A stretch of 64,000 bases of DNA from contig NZ_KE136481.1 of assembly GCF_000407185.1 (NCBI RefSeq), positions 1,464,136-1,528,135 of the forward strand, given 5' to 3'. Origin of the DNA: Enterococcus malodoratus ATCC 43197. GTDB taxonomy: Bacteria > Bacillota > Bacilli > Lactobacillales > Enterococcaceae. Within the stretch, counting starts at the first letter, position 1. Every line of letters begins with the position of its first letter. This document shows, in pieces, positions 46,108 through 55,137 of the stretch. The notes beneath the pieces were generated by a model. It saw only the letters and a list, made by a program, of their open reading frames with translations, did no database searches and was not told the origin of the DNA. Position numbers and translations under genes: made by a program.

Positions 46108-47574
46108 ATGTTTAGAGAACTTTTCTTGACTAAACGGCAACAGAAAAAAATCCATTTTTTTAAATTAATGGAAGGATACCCCGCAGGCGAATACTCAGTC
46201 CGTACTCTCAGTCAAAAACTAGATTGCAGCTATCAGTCTCTCTTGCAAATGCTACAGGAGATCAATGAAACGCTCATTAAACTGAACGAAACACCCCTGT
46301 TCGTCACCACCTCAGACATTTATTGGGAAAGTGATTCTAATCGGTCCAATAAATTTTTGATCACACAAGTGAAACGTTCCCTTCCTTATCGCTTCTTATT
46401 GACTACGCTATATCGGCCCGAGCAAGAATTAGCCGACTTTTGTAAAGAAACCTTCGTCAGTGAATCCACCGTTCTACGCAGAATGCGCCCAGTAATCGAT
46501 TATTTAGCAGAGTGCAGTATTCGAGTCAACCTGTCAAAAATGGAACTCACCGGTCACGAAGCAGTCATTCGTTTATTCTATATCAAAGCACTTTGGTCAG
46601 CATCCTTAGGTGACGATCTGGTAAAATGCGAGTTGGATTTCACAGCTGAAGAGAATCTGCTCAGAGACTTGATGTCGGTTTTTCCTTTGCCAATCCACAC
46701 AAAATTGATTCGCCTGATGCTTTGTGTCTGCAGATTGCGTAATGATCAAAAAAGATACCTCAATGAGGCACCTTTTGATGACCTGCTATTTTCGCAGACA
46801 ACGCCGCTGCTTGAGGTTTATCTATCCAAGACCTTGGAGTCCTCTGTACAGGTTAAAAGGAATGTCGAATTTTTCAATTACCTGTTTTATTACTATCCAT
46901 ATTGTATCAAGAAAAATCCGCAAATGATCAATCCTTTGATGCTTTACTATTCCAAAAATGTCGAAGAACGCGACCCCCTATGCTTAGCGATCGACAGCTT
47001 CTATCGTTATTGTTCAAGGGAACTGCTGCAGAATATTTTAGGTGAGCAGGAGGAAAAAATATTACTGAATAATATTGCCCGAACCTTTTTAGGTTACTCG
47101 ATTCAGAAGAAAAAAATCCCGCTGCTCTTTGAAACAGGCAATAAAGAAAAATTTTTGCAATCGGAATTATATAGTGAACTCTATCCGGCAGTTAAAAAGG
47201 CGGTCAAAAAATTGAGCCGGCGAAAACAGCTAGAGTGGTTGGCCCCTGTCAGTGATTCTCTCTCAAAAACACTCTGTTTGAATCTCTTACCTTTGTTTGT
47301 CGTCAACGATGAGAAGATTCGCGTCGGCTTATTATCCATACCCAACTACCTCTATTTGCAGCATATCGTCAAATTTTTACAAAGTTTGAAATTTATTGAA
47401 ATTGTCTTTCAGCCTCAATCAAGCGATAAGATCGATTTATTCATCACGACTTTTAAAGAACTGCTGCCGACACAAAATACCTCCTATTATTTATTAAACA
47501 TTCTAAATACTAACTATGAAACAGATCTCTTGCCGATACTGCTGTCTCTTCAAAACAAAAAGAAATTCTCCTAA
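46108..47574 (+). CDS. Mga-family transcriptional regulator (stand-alone)
   Basis: A 488-residue regulator with the same architecture as the Mga-type protein near 9-10 kb: an N-terminal HTH (YSVRTLSQKLDCSYQSLLQML), a second HTH near residue 115 (FVSESTVLRRMRPVIDYL), a PRD-like centre and a C-terminal EIIB-like part. The ATG at 46108-46110 follows AAAGG at 10 nt; the upstream GTG overlaps that site. It is transcribed alone, so its targets are probably elsewhere, perhaps one of the single-gene LPxTG proteins in the window. Confidence 0.8.
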   Translation: MFRELFLTKRQQKKIHFFKLMEGYPAGEYSVRTLSQKLDCSYQSLLQMLQEINETLIKLNETPLFVTTSDIYWESDSNRSNKFLITQVKRSLPYRFLLTTLYRPEQELADFCKETFVSESTVLRRMRPVIDYLAECSIRVNLSKMELTGHEAVIRLFYIKALWSASLGDDLVKCELDFTAEENLLRDLMSVFPLPIHTKLIRLMLCVCRLRNDQKRYLNEAPFDDLLFSQTTPLLEVYLSKTLESSVQVKRNVEFFNYLFYYYPYCIKKNPQMINPLMLYYSKNVEERDPLCLAIDSFYRYCSRELLQNILGEQEEKILLNNIARTFLGYSIQKKKIPLLFETGNKEKFLQSELYSELYPAVKKAVKKLSRRKQLEWLAPVSDSLSKTLCLNLLPLFVVNDEKIRVGLLSIPNYLYLQHIVKFLQSLKFIEIVFQPQSSDKIDLFITTFKELLPTQNTSYYLLNILNTNYETDLLPILLSLQNKKKFS

Positions 47575-47612
47575 AAAAAAGTCTGACTCAACATTGAATG
47601 AGTCAGACTTTT
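47574..47612. terminator. Bidirectional terminator
   Basis: GTCTGACTCA...TGAGTCAGAC perfect hairpin (47581-47608) with A and T runs, between convergent genes. Confidence 0.9.
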
Positions 47613-47613
47613 T

Positions 47614-48315
47614 TTAGATATTATTTTGCAGATCTTCATAGAATGCCGCTTTAGTAGCAGACGTATATGGTGCTACCCATAAGTAAGCAATTCCGAAGGT
47701 GATCGCCGTCAATAAATACCAGCCGATAAAGGTCAAGTCAAGCCAGAACAAACGTCCTTTATGACCGTCCATCAAACGGCGGCTCGCTGTGATCGTATCT
47801 AACACTTTAGGCTTTTCACCTGTTTTTTGAATTTGATCATAATAGATGAAATAGCTTTGAGAATAGGCATAAGCCTTTACGATCCCTGGAATGATAAATA
47901 GGATCATCCATAAAGAAGTGAAGATATTGGTAAGCAGCGACAGCAGAATGACTCCGCCGATAAATACACCTTGAAACCCGCGAAACGCATCCTTCAATGG
48001 ATCAATTTCTGTCCGTTCTCCACGAATTAAATCCAAATAAGTCCAAGAGATCCCGCTCATAAATAAGGCACTGATAATGGAAGAAACGAGACTTGATCCG
48101 CTGCCGCCGGCATGATTTTGCTGATAGTCCGAAACGGAAGCAATCATTCCATCGCCTGACCCATTAATAAAGAACCAAATAATTCCAGATAATACGACAA
48201 AAAATAGCACAGCCATGGTCAATAACGTCGGGATAAGATTCATGATGACCGCTTGTCCCCATTTTCCTCTCAGCGCTTCCTTCGCCTCTGCTTTTAATTC
48301 AGCAGTTGTTTTCAT
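47614..48315 (-). CDS. DUF975 family membrane protein
   Basis: A 233-residue integral membrane protein. The N-terminus AELKAEAKEALRGKWGQAV is the recognisable DUF975 opening, followed by about five or six hydrophobic segments and DTITASRRLMDGHKGRLFWL near residue 175, another conserved block. The function is unknown. It is transcribed alone, downstream of the LysR gene on the same strand. Confidence 0.85.
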   Translation of the reverse strand: MKTTAELKAEAKEALRGKWGQAVIMNLIPTLLTMAVLFFVVLSGIIWFFINGSGDGMIASVSDYQQNHAGGSGSSLVSSIISALFMSGISWTYLDLIRGERTEIDPLKDAFRGFQGVFIGGVILLSLLTNIFTSLWMILFIIPGIVKAYAYSQSYFIYYDQIQKTGEKPKVLDTITASRRLMDGHKGRLFWLDLTFIGWYLLTAITFGIAYLWVAPYTSATKAAFYEDLQNNI

Positions 48316-48397
48316 AACTAATTAACCCCTTTCTATTGAATACTTTATTATATAGTATCTTTTTTCGAAAGTCTTTTAAAAGAGGCTTCCAAAATTG

Positions 48398-49264
48398 TCA
48401 CTTCGACTGATTCAACATTTCCCAAAATTCTCTGAGCCAGCTGGCTTGGTAGCGGCTTTTTCGAACTAGAGCCGTAATATCGTTGGTTAACTGCAAATCC
48501 GTGATGGTGATTTCCTTTAACTTTCCCTGCACAATTTCTTCCTTTACTAAGCGATAGGGCTGCACGGAAAAGCCGAACCCGGCCTTGACTGCTGAAATCA
48601 GCGCCTGTGAATCGACACTTTCCCAAACTGGAAAAAGTTTGAATCCTTGTAAAACGGCGGCTGATTCAAAAGTTTCTCGCACCGCGCTGCCATGCTCTCG
48701 CAACAGGAGCGGGCGTTTCAATAGTTCTGGAAAGCTCAATTCTGATTCAACAACACTTGGAGCCGCTACAACACACAATCGATAATCAGTGATTTTTTTC
48801 GCGTTGAAGGAAGGCTGCAGAATATGACCTTCAATAAATGCTAAATCGACTTCCCCCGTTTCCAACCGCGCAATAGATTCTGCTGCTGGAAAAACCTGAA
48901 CATTGAAATGGGCCTCTGGATAGTGATCGTTAAATTTTTGCAAAAGCTGGGGCAATTCCGTTTGCGCATAAGTAATACACGACGCAATTTTTAATGGCGG
49001 GCGCTTTTCTAAATTCGTCAAACGAGCCTCGACAGACTCAAACTCCTCCAACACTGGCTGGATCTCTCGTAAAAATAATTCGCCGGCAGGAGTCAGCCTT
49101 ACACTGCGATGTAGCCGCTCAAAAAGCTGAGTACCTGCTTCAACTTCCAAATCCTTAACCGCATGAGAAACGGCCGATTGAGTTAAATACAAATTATTGG
49201 CTGCCTTCGTAAAATTTTTCGTTTTCGTGATTTCACGAAAGATCATACATTGTTTAAAGTTCAT
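48398..49264 (-). CDS. LysR family transcriptional regulator
   Basis: About 288 residues. The N-terminal winged HTH (FKQCMIFREITKTKNFTKAA then LYLTQSAVSHAVKDLE) is followed by a periplasmic-binding-protein-like effector domain. The start at 49262-49264 follows AAAGGAG; a longer in-frame start upstream has no site. It is divergent from the two chromate transporter genes with about 110 bp between them, the usual layout for a LysR protein controlling its neighbour. Confidence 0.92.
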   Translation of the reverse strand: MNFKQCMIFREITKTKNFTKAANNLYLTQSAVSHAVKDLEVEAGTQLFERLHRSVRLTPAGELFLREIQPVLEEFESVEARLTNLEKRPPLKIASCITYAQTELPQLLQKFNDHYPEAHFNVQVFPAAESIARLETGEVDLAFIEGHILQPSFNAKKITDYRLCVVAAPSVVESELSFPELLKRPLLLREHGSAVRETFESAAVLQGFKLFPVWESVDSQALISAVKAGFGFSVQPYRLVKEEIVQGKLKEITITDLQLTNDITALVRKSRYQASWLREFWEMLNQSK

Positions 49265-49375
49265 AATGGCTCCTTTCCTATGAATTGTATTCATGTCTAT
49301 GGTTTAATATTATCATTTCACACATGCCAAACCAAACTTTATACTATAGATAGAATGGAAAGAAAGGTTGTTTTT

Positions 49376-49936
49376 ATGACGAAAATCAGGTTTTATTTAT
49401 GGTTGGCCATGATTAATTTATTCATCAGCACATTTACCTTTGGCGGTGGTTATGTCGTCGTCCCGATGATTCGTAAATACTATGTAGAAGGAAAATCCTT
49501 GTTCTCCAATGACGAGTTGATGGAGATGTCCGCAGTTGCTCAATCTTCACCCGGTGCTATCGCGATCAATTTGAGCGTCCTAGCGGGAAAAAGAGTCGCA
49601 GGAATACTGGGCATACTGATCAGTGTCGTTTGTTCGATCCTTCCACCTCTAATAATCTTGGGACTAATCTCTAACTGGTACGAAGCTTTTGCCGCAAACC
49701 AAACAGTTATGGCCGTTCTGAAAGGCATGCAGGCCTGTGTAACTGCCTTGATCATTGATCTTGTCATCGACATGTATCAGCTGATTCGGCAGGAAGACTC
49801 GAAATTATTAAGCATCCTCGTTCCAATCGCATTTATCGCTAATGCATTTTTTAATCTAAATGTGATCTACATTTTATTGTTTAGCGTTGGTGTCTGTCTT
49901 ATTCAGACCTACTTTCAACACACGAGGGAGGTTTAA
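49376..49936 (+). CDS. Chromate transporter (CHR family), first half
   Basis: A 186-residue short-chain CHR protein. INLFISTFTFGGGYVVVPMI near residue 12 and the MSAVAQSSPGAIAINLSVLAG block near residue 55 are the family signatures; about six helices follow. Short-chain CHR proteins work as pairs of opposite topology, and the second gene starts 2 bp after this stop. The start is the ATG at 49376 after AGAAAGG. The natural substrate may be another oxyanion rather than chromate. Confidence 0.88.
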   Translation: MTKIRFYLWLAMINLFISTFTFGGGYVVVPMIRKYYVEGKSLFSNDELMEMSAVAQSSPGAIAINLSVLAGKRVAGILGILISVVCSILPPLIILGLISNWYEAFAANQTVMAVLKGMQACVTALIIDLVIDMYQLIRQEDSKLLSILVPIAFIANAFFNLNVIYILLFSVGVCLIQTYFQHTREV

Positions 49937-49938
49937 GG

Positions 49939-50487
49939 ATGCAGCTATTTTGGACATTCCTAAAAATCGGACTATTTAGTATTGGCGGAGGTTATGCCAT
50001 CATTCCTTTGATCCAAGAACAAGTCGTCCATCAGCAAGGCTGGCTGACTGAAAAGACCTTTACGGATATTATCACCATCTCACAAATGACTCCCGGACCA
50101 CTGGCGGTTAATACCTCGACCTTTGTAGGTATGCAGATAGATGGGATACCCGGTGCCATAGTGGCAACAATTGGTTGTATTCTAGGCGGTTGTGTCATTT
50201 CGATCAGCTTGTATCAATTTTTCCAAAAGCATCACGAATCGCTTTACGTCTCAAGCGCTTTAAAAAGTTTAAAGGCTTCATCCGTTGGTTTAATCATGTC
50301 GGCCGGCTTCACGATCCTGCTGCTGACCTTTTTTGAATCATCCGATTTATCAACGATCGGACTTGCTGCCTTCGATTGGCAGGCCGCTATCTTATTCGCG
50401 ATATCCTTAACACTCTTACGAAAATTCAAGCCCAATCCAATCTTATTAATGGTCATAACCGGTTTCATCGGCTTTTTTTTATACTAA
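49939..50487 (+). CDS. Chromate transporter (CHR family), second half
   Basis: A 182-residue partner of the preceding protein, with the same signatures: FLKIGLFSIGGGYAIIPLIQ at the N-terminus and ISQMTPGPLAVNTSTFVGMQ near residue 52, then hydrophobic helices. Its ribosome binding site GAGGGAGG overlaps the end of the first gene. The two presumably form one heterodimeric transporter. Confidence 0.88.
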   Translation: MQLFWTFLKIGLFSIGGGYAIIPLIQEQVVHQQGWLTEKTFTDIITISQMTPGPLAVNTSTFVGMQIDGIPGAIVATIGCILGGCVISISLYQFFQKHHESLYVSSALKSLKASSVGLIMSAGFTILLLTFFESSDLSTIGLAAFDWQAAILFAISLTLLRKFKPNPILLMVITGFIGFFLY

Positions 50488-50488
50488 T

Positions 50489-50520
50489 AAAAGGTCACTC
50501 TCAACTGAGAATGACCTTTT
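50489..50520. terminator. Bidirectional terminator
   Basis: AAAAGGTCA...TGACCTTTT hairpin with TCTC/GAGA inner arms between convergent chrA and winged-helix genes. Confidence 0.85.
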
Positions 50521-50541
50521 AACTAATTCAGGAAATCTAGC

Positions 50542-51252
50542 TTACGAAAGAAGTCTTTCCTGCTCTTTCTCCTGTGCGTAATAATCCAGTGCCGTCGTCG
50601 TTAGTAGATATCCTTCTCCCCAAGAGGTCTGGACGGTCTCGCCGGCTACACCATCTTTTTTAAAGGCGATCCGCAGCTTCTTGATCAAGATCGACAGCTG
50701 TGCCAGACGAGATTTTGTTGCCCCATCCTTCCACAAATATTCACATAAATCCTCGCGGGAAATCACTTTTCCTTCTGCTTGATACAGTTTTTCTAGCGCT
50801 CGACGCTCTAGTTTTGACAAGGTCAGCGATCCAGTTGGAGTGCCTTCCCCTTCACTACCAATTCTGTTTCCTACAAGAGAGAGAATAACTTCTTGAGATA
50901 TAGGACGTCTTTCCCATTGACAAAGTCCTTCTCGCAGCTCTTCAACCGTGGACTCTTCACTGATCCAGCCATGAATTCCCTCTAATTGTCTTTCTGGATC
51001 TTTCTCCAGTTTACGCAAAACAATTTTTGACTCCGGCAGAACGGCTAAGATTTGCCGCATCTCATTTTCAGTGATCGTCTCACTAAGAATGATGTAATCA
51101 AAATAATTGATCATCGGCAGCTTTCTCGTTTGCTGAGTCATTAAATAAAACATGTTTGAACAACAAAAAACTTCATAGTTTAATCGTTGTAATTTTTCTT
51201 GGAGTTTCTGTTCCACTAAAATATTCTTCGTTAAAAGTAGTACAGATATCAT
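50542..51252 (-). CDS. Winged-helix (OmpR-type) transcriptional regulator at the end of the pilus operon
   Basis: About 236 residues. The N-terminal 110 residues look like a receiver fold (ISVLLLTKNILVEQKL), but no clear phospho-acceptor Asp with DD pair is seen, so it may be an orphan or pseudo-receiver. The C-terminal ~100 residues are an OmpR-type winged helix (LSKLERRALEKLYQAEGKVI, SREDLCEYLWKDG, TSWGEGYLL). I start at the ATG at 51250-51252 after AGAGGTG. It is the last of three regulatory genes below the sortase, so control of the pilus genes is likely. Confidence 0.8.
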   Translation of the reverse strand: MISVLLLTKNILVEQKLQEKLQRLNYEVFCCSNMFYLMTQQTRKLPMINYFDYIILSETITENEMRQILAVLPESKIVLRKLEKDPERQLEGIHGWISEESTVEELREGLCQWERRPISQEVILSLVGNRIGSEGEGTPTGSLTLSKLERRALEKLYQAEGKVISREDLCEYLWKDGATKSRLAQLSILIKKLRIAFKKDGVAGETVQTSWGEGYLLTTTALDYYAQEKEQERLLS

Positions 51253-51295
51253 TCTTTCACCTCTTCTTTGGTGTATACCTTGAGTTTCCATTGAT

Positions 51296-51715
51296 TTACT
51301 CATTATCCCGTTTTTGAAATTTCTTTTTTAGTTGTCTATTCATTTGCTCGGTCATTTTCACACTGACGCTGAACAAAATTGTTTTTCCGATAAAAAAGCC
51401 AACTACCATTACGACAAAAGCCAATCCTATGATCATCGGCGGAACATTCCAAACAAAAACCTGACTGCAAACGATGAATGCCGTGAAGATCAAAGAGAGA
51501 TAGACTACTTGCACCCAAAAAATCCCTAAGAAATCCACTAAAGGATCAATATAAAAGATCGTGCAGCCGATACCTAATACTATTGAGAAAACCAGGATGG
51601 AAAAAACACTTTCGCTTGTTAGATTCGCACCGGTAAAGAGCGCAAATATGATACTCAAGCTAAATATGAAGGAGAAAATGATCGTTATTTCCCGAATAAT
51701 TACCCATTTATTCAT
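51296..51715 (-). CDS. DUF3021 membrane protein
   Basis: About 139 residues with four hydrophobic helices, the pattern of DUF3021 proteins. In Gram-positive bacteria these are usually encoded right after a small LytTR regulator and are thought to modulate it; that is the arrangement here. The ATG at 51713-51715 follows GGAGGAG; an earlier GTG abuts that site. Its start lies 2 bp from the LytTR stop codon. Confidence 0.82.
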   Translation of the reverse strand: MNKWVIIREITIIFSFIFSLSIIFALFTGANLTSESVFSILVFSIVLGIGCTIFYIDPLVDFLGIFWVQVVYLSLIFTAFIVCSQVFVWNVPPMIIGLAFVVMVVGFFIGKTILFSVSVKMTEQMNRQLKKKFQKRDNE

Positions 51716-51717
51716 AC

Positions 51718-52158
51718 TCACTCCTCCATCCCTAATTGACTTTTTAAGTTTCGAACATAGTTTCTTGAAATAGAAATTTTTTCATTGTTCTTCAACTTTA
51801 CAATCAGTCGGCCATTAAATGTCGGACTGATCAGCTCAATTTTTTCAATATTAAGAATAACAGACTTAGAGACTCGGATATACTGCGTATCTTTATATTT
51901 TTCTTCTAGTTGATAGAGTTTTTCTTTGATTTCGAAGACTTCATCTTTCGTGTATAAAAAAACCTTTTTCTCTACAGCCTCAAAGTAATACACATCCTTC
52001 AATGTGATCTTATGCAGCTGTTCATCCTTATTTACCCATAAAAAAGCATTTTTCACCTGCAGAGAATTGATTAAGCGCAGCAAATCATCATCTAGTGATT
52101 TCACTTTTAGGATAAGTTCTTCCTCTCCTTGATCAATGATATCTACTTTAATTTTGAT
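51718..52158 (-). CDS. LytTR domain DNA-binding regulator with apparent ATC start
   Basis: A stand-alone LytTR regulator without a receiver domain. Residues about 50-145 are the LytTR domain (LKDVYYFEAVEKKVFLYT; QYIRVSKSVILNIEKIE; ISISRNYV). The usual family length is near 147, and the frame continues that far upstream (KIKVDIIDQGEEEL) to an ATC at 52156-52158 placed 8 nt after a perfect GGGAGG (52167-52172). The first conventional start is GTG at 52104, with no well-placed site. I therefore extend to the ATC. It follows the sortase gene by 66 bp and precedes the DUF3021 gene. Confidence 0.75.
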   Translation of the reverse strand: MKIKVDIIDQGEEELILKVKSLDDDLLRLINSLQVKNAFLWVNKDEQLHKITLKDVYYFEAVEKKVFLYTKDEVFEIKEKLYQLEEKYKDTQYIRVSKSVILNIEKIELISPTFNGRLIVKLKNNEKISISRNYVRNLKSQLGMEE

Positions 52159-52224
52159 AGAAAAAACCTCCCAACCTTACCAGAATATTATACATAAAAA
52201 ATAAATATTATTCTTTTAATTATT

Positions 52225-53316
52225 TTAGTTATTTATTTTATATGAAAAATCCGCTTGATTGATTTTGTCTATCCAGAGCAGATAATGTTGATTTTCGCCT
52301 TTTAATACGTACTTTCCGCCCCTTAAGCCGGGCTTGATCAACATTGATTCAGAGTTTGATTGTAATATAACTGGTTCCTTATTTTCAAGAACTAATTTAT
52401 TTCTTTTTTTATAATACAACTTATAATTATCATTTTTGGCATTATCAATTGAAACATCGTAGTAATGATGTGCGATAATGCGTCTTTTGATACGCCGCCA
52501 AAAAAGATACAAGATGGCTAAAAGAACAATAATCCCTGCAATCACAACCACAAGTAACAGCCACTTCTGCTTTTGCTTCAAGCCAGCAAGCTCTTGTTTC
52601 GCCTGATTTGGCAATTTCGTTCGCTCACCGGTCACCAATAAACGATGTGAGTTGACCATATATGGCGTGCAGGTAAGCAGCGTCACTAAATCTTTTCCCT
52701 CTTCGATCCGCAGCTGTTCGGTTTCTTCCGGTTTGACCACTTGAACATTCATGACCTTATACGCGAAGGTATTCCCGCCAATCTCAATATAAAAAAGATC
52801 CTTCTTTTTAAGTTCAGGCAAATCCGTAAAAAACTTGGCTTTTGACAGGCCTCGATGTGCTGAAATCACCGAATGGGTATTTTTCCCGCCGATCGGATAT
52901 GAGGTTCCTTCCAACAAGGAGGCCCCCCGCTCAAGGAAAAAATCGCTGGTTCGATCAAAAATCGGCAGGCTAACATCAATCTTAGGAATCGAGATCGTAC
53001 CAATCGTATGATCCGTTAAATAATCAGGATTTTTGGAAAAATCCTTTTCTTCCTCTTTTCCGGAAAATGGGTCGCCGCCCGCATTGATTCCCTCTAAGGC
53101 CAGCTTCGCATTTTTCTCCTGCATCTTCTTTTGAGCCGACGCCAAGTTTATTTGATCTTCCCGGTTTGCCTTATCCTGTGCCTCTTCAATGATTCGCTGA
53201 TCAAGATAAGACATGACGGTATTTCCGACAAAAGGATACGCAATGGCTCCAATCCCAAAAATTAGAATCAACATCATAATGACGTCGATGATGATTTTTC
53301 TCTGCCATTTTTTCAT
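52225..53316 (-). CDS. Class C (pilus-polymerising) sortase with C-terminal cytoplasmic extension
   Basis: A 363-residue membrane transpeptidase that links backbone pilins. An N-terminal helix (residues 8-30) is followed by the lid motif DPFSG near residue 84. The catalytic His is in ISAHRG (about 153), Cys in LLTCTPY (about 215), and Arg in HRLLVTGER (about 230). After the second helix (about 250-268) there are nearly 95 further residues, ending WIDKINQADFSYKINN, where class C sortases normally stop. The extension is polar, with RLLE-like basic patches at its start, and should face the cytoplasm. It is the fourth gene of the pilus operon, 88 bp below the backbone pilin. Confidence 0.92.
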   Translation of the reverse strand: MKKWQRKIIIDVIMMLILIFGIGAIAYPFVGNTVMSYLDQRIIEEAQDKANREDQINLASAQKKMQEKNAKLALEGINAGGDPFSGKEEEKDFSKNPDYLTDHTIGTISIPKIDVSLPIFDRTSDFFLERGASLLEGTSYPIGGKNTHSVISAHRGLSKAKFFTDLPELKKKDLFYIEIGGNTFAYKVMNVQVVKPEETEQLRIEEGKDLVTLLTCTPYMVNSHRLLVTGERTKLPNQAKQELAGLKQKQKWLLLVVVIAGIIVLLAILYLFWRRIKRRIIAHHYYDVSIDNAKNDNYKLYYKKRNKLVLENKEPVILQSNSESMLIKPGLRGGKYVLKGENQHYLLWIDKINQADFSYKINN

Positions 53317-53404
53317 TGAGCCATTCCACCTCTTTTAATACAAAGACCGAGATTCAAATCACAAGTGATTGATATCCCGGCCTATGACTAATCAGTTGTT
53401 CGTT

Positions 53405-55114
53405 TTAATCTTCAACTGTTTCTTTGTTGCGCAAGAAGTATGCACCAACTGCAAGCACGGCTACAGCACCAACTGCGATAATCGCGTAAATGCCATTGCC
53501 CCCTGTACCTGGTAAAGTCCCTTTACGTTTGTTTTCTACTTCAGTTTCATCGCCAACTTTGATTGTTGCGGTGTATGTTCCATAGTCAACTGTAAACGGA
53601 ATGTCTGAAGTTAATGCCACATATTGATTACTTGGTGCTTTTGTTTCTTCTAACCAGTATTGAACCAATGGTTTTCCTACAGTTGCTGGATGTGATGGAT
53701 CACCAACAGAAGAGCTGCCTGGTACTGTTTCTAATGGTAATGCTGTCCCTGCTGAGTCATGACTAACTGTTCCTTCAAGACCTTCAACTGTGAATAGACC
53801 GCCACCTGCAGAAGTTAATACTAAAGCATCTGTTTTCGTCGTAGACCAGCGAGATGGGCTTGTAGTTGTCGCTTTAGCGATCATGTATTCAGTCACGCCA
53901 TTGTTTTTACGTTTTACGATAAATTCCGCGCCATCCAATGAAGAGCCATTATCTTGGTCAACCTTTTCAAAACGACGACCATAAGTGATCACGTCGTCAC
54001 CAGTCCAAGGCAAAGTTTCTAAACCATTGGTTGGATTGTTTTCATATTGCAATGTTGCTTGGTTATCGATCCATTCATCCGGAGTTGTATTTTCATCTAA
54101 ATACATACGGTATTTGAATACTAATTTTTTCCCAGCGTATTTACCAAGTTTTGCTACATCTGGTGTTTGGTTTGCCAAACTATCTTTATCATTGAAGAAT
54201 ACATGGAAAATATTGTCATAACCTGTTTTGATTGGTGTGCCGCTTGGATCAGCTACTACCGAGAAATCAACATCGCTGATTGTTGTCAACGAACCATCTG
54301 TTTCAACAACATACAACCCTTGATTATCTAAATAGTGCAAGTTCGGCTGTGATTCATCGCGTAAGAAGAATTGCGTATAGCGATATACAGGATTCAAAGG
54401 ATCATTATTTGCCAAACCATCGATCCCTACTGGTACATCAAACGTGATTTTGTATTCGATTGGTTCGCCGACAGTGAAATCGTCTTTAATTTCTTTTTCT
54501 TTCTCTACATCGATATCATCTGTTTGAACGTTCTTTGGATATAAGAAAAGCTCAGAAAGTTTATCATTCGTAGGCGTTCCATCTGCGTTCATCTTGTAGA
54601 CTGGGAAAATCACTACCATATTATCCGCTTTTGTAGTGACATTGCTTGGTGCGGATGTTTCCACAAATAGATAAACCGCATCTTTTTCCGCTGCTCCGAC
54701 AGTCACTTTATCTGGTAATGTAAATTTCGTGTGACCGCTCGCATCTGTTGTTTGTTCCGCCTTCGCTTCAGTTAGCCCAGCAGAACCAGCTGTTGCAATT
54801 GCATCGCGCAATTGATTGACTGTCCAAGATGGATTTGCCGCAGCTAATGTGTAGAAAGATTCCGTCGCATCATAAACCGTAAAGCCAACGTCTTTCAACG
54901 GACGACCACCTTGACTAGTATGCCAAGCTTCATTCTTTTCCCCGGTATTCTGAATATCCGTAGGTTTTGTATCATAAGCCCCTTTATAGATATTTACATC
55001 GACATTTGTTGGTGCCGCTTCTGCAACAAGCCCATTGCCTAATAATCCAGCAAAACTGCTCGCCATGAAGATAAGAACACCCAATAACCCCAAAACTTTT
55101 CTCTTAAAATTCAT
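53405..55114 (-). CDS. Backbone (major) pilin, SpaA-type
   Basis: A 569-residue shaft pilin. The signal peptide ends near LVAEAA. The pilin motif lies in LSELFLYPKNVQ near residue 190, whose Lys is the sortase C attachment site. It is followed by a D2-type isopeptide domain (DIDVEKEKEIKDDFTVGEPI) and a CnaB domain with E-box YWLEETKAPSNQY near residue 490. The protein ends with LPGTGGNG, a hydrophobic helix and RNKETVED. The start follows AAGGAG at 8 nt. The 148-bp leader element at 55138-55285 lies just upstream, separating it from the minor pilin gene. Confidence 0.92.
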   Translation of the reverse strand: MNFKRKVLGLLGVLIFMASSFAGLLGNGLVAEAAPTNVDVNIYKGAYDTKPTDIQNTGEKNEAWHTSQGGRPLKDVGFTVYDATESFYTLAAANPSWTVNQLRDAIATAGSAGLTEAKAEQTTDASGHTKFTLPDKVTVGAAEKDAVYLFVETSAPSNVTTKADNMVVIFPVYKMNADGTPTNDKLSELFLYPKNVQTDDIDVEKEKEIKDDFTVGEPIEYKITFDVPVGIDGLANNDPLNPVYRYTQFFLRDESQPNLHYLDNQGLYVVETDGSLTTISDVDFSVVADPSGTPIKTGYDNIFHVFFNDKDSLANQTPDVAKLGKYAGKKLVFKYRMYLDENTTPDEWIDNQATLQYENNPTNGLETLPWTGDDVITYGRRFEKVDQDNGSSLDGAEFIVKRKNNGVTEYMIAKATTTSPSRWSTTKTDALVLTSAGGGLFTVEGLEGTVSHDSAGTALPLETVPGSSSVGDPSHPATVGKPLVQYWLEETKAPSNQYVALTSDIPFTVDYGTYTATIKVGDETEVENKRKGTLPGTGGNGIYAIIAVGAVAVLAVGAYFLRNKETVED

Positions 55115-55137
55115 GCCTCATACTCCTTTTTCATTTT

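Noticed and set aside
50542-51252. Classical response regulator with its own kinase
   Set aside because: No histidine kinase gene is adjacent and the receiver-like domain lacks a clear acidic pair and phospho-acceptor.
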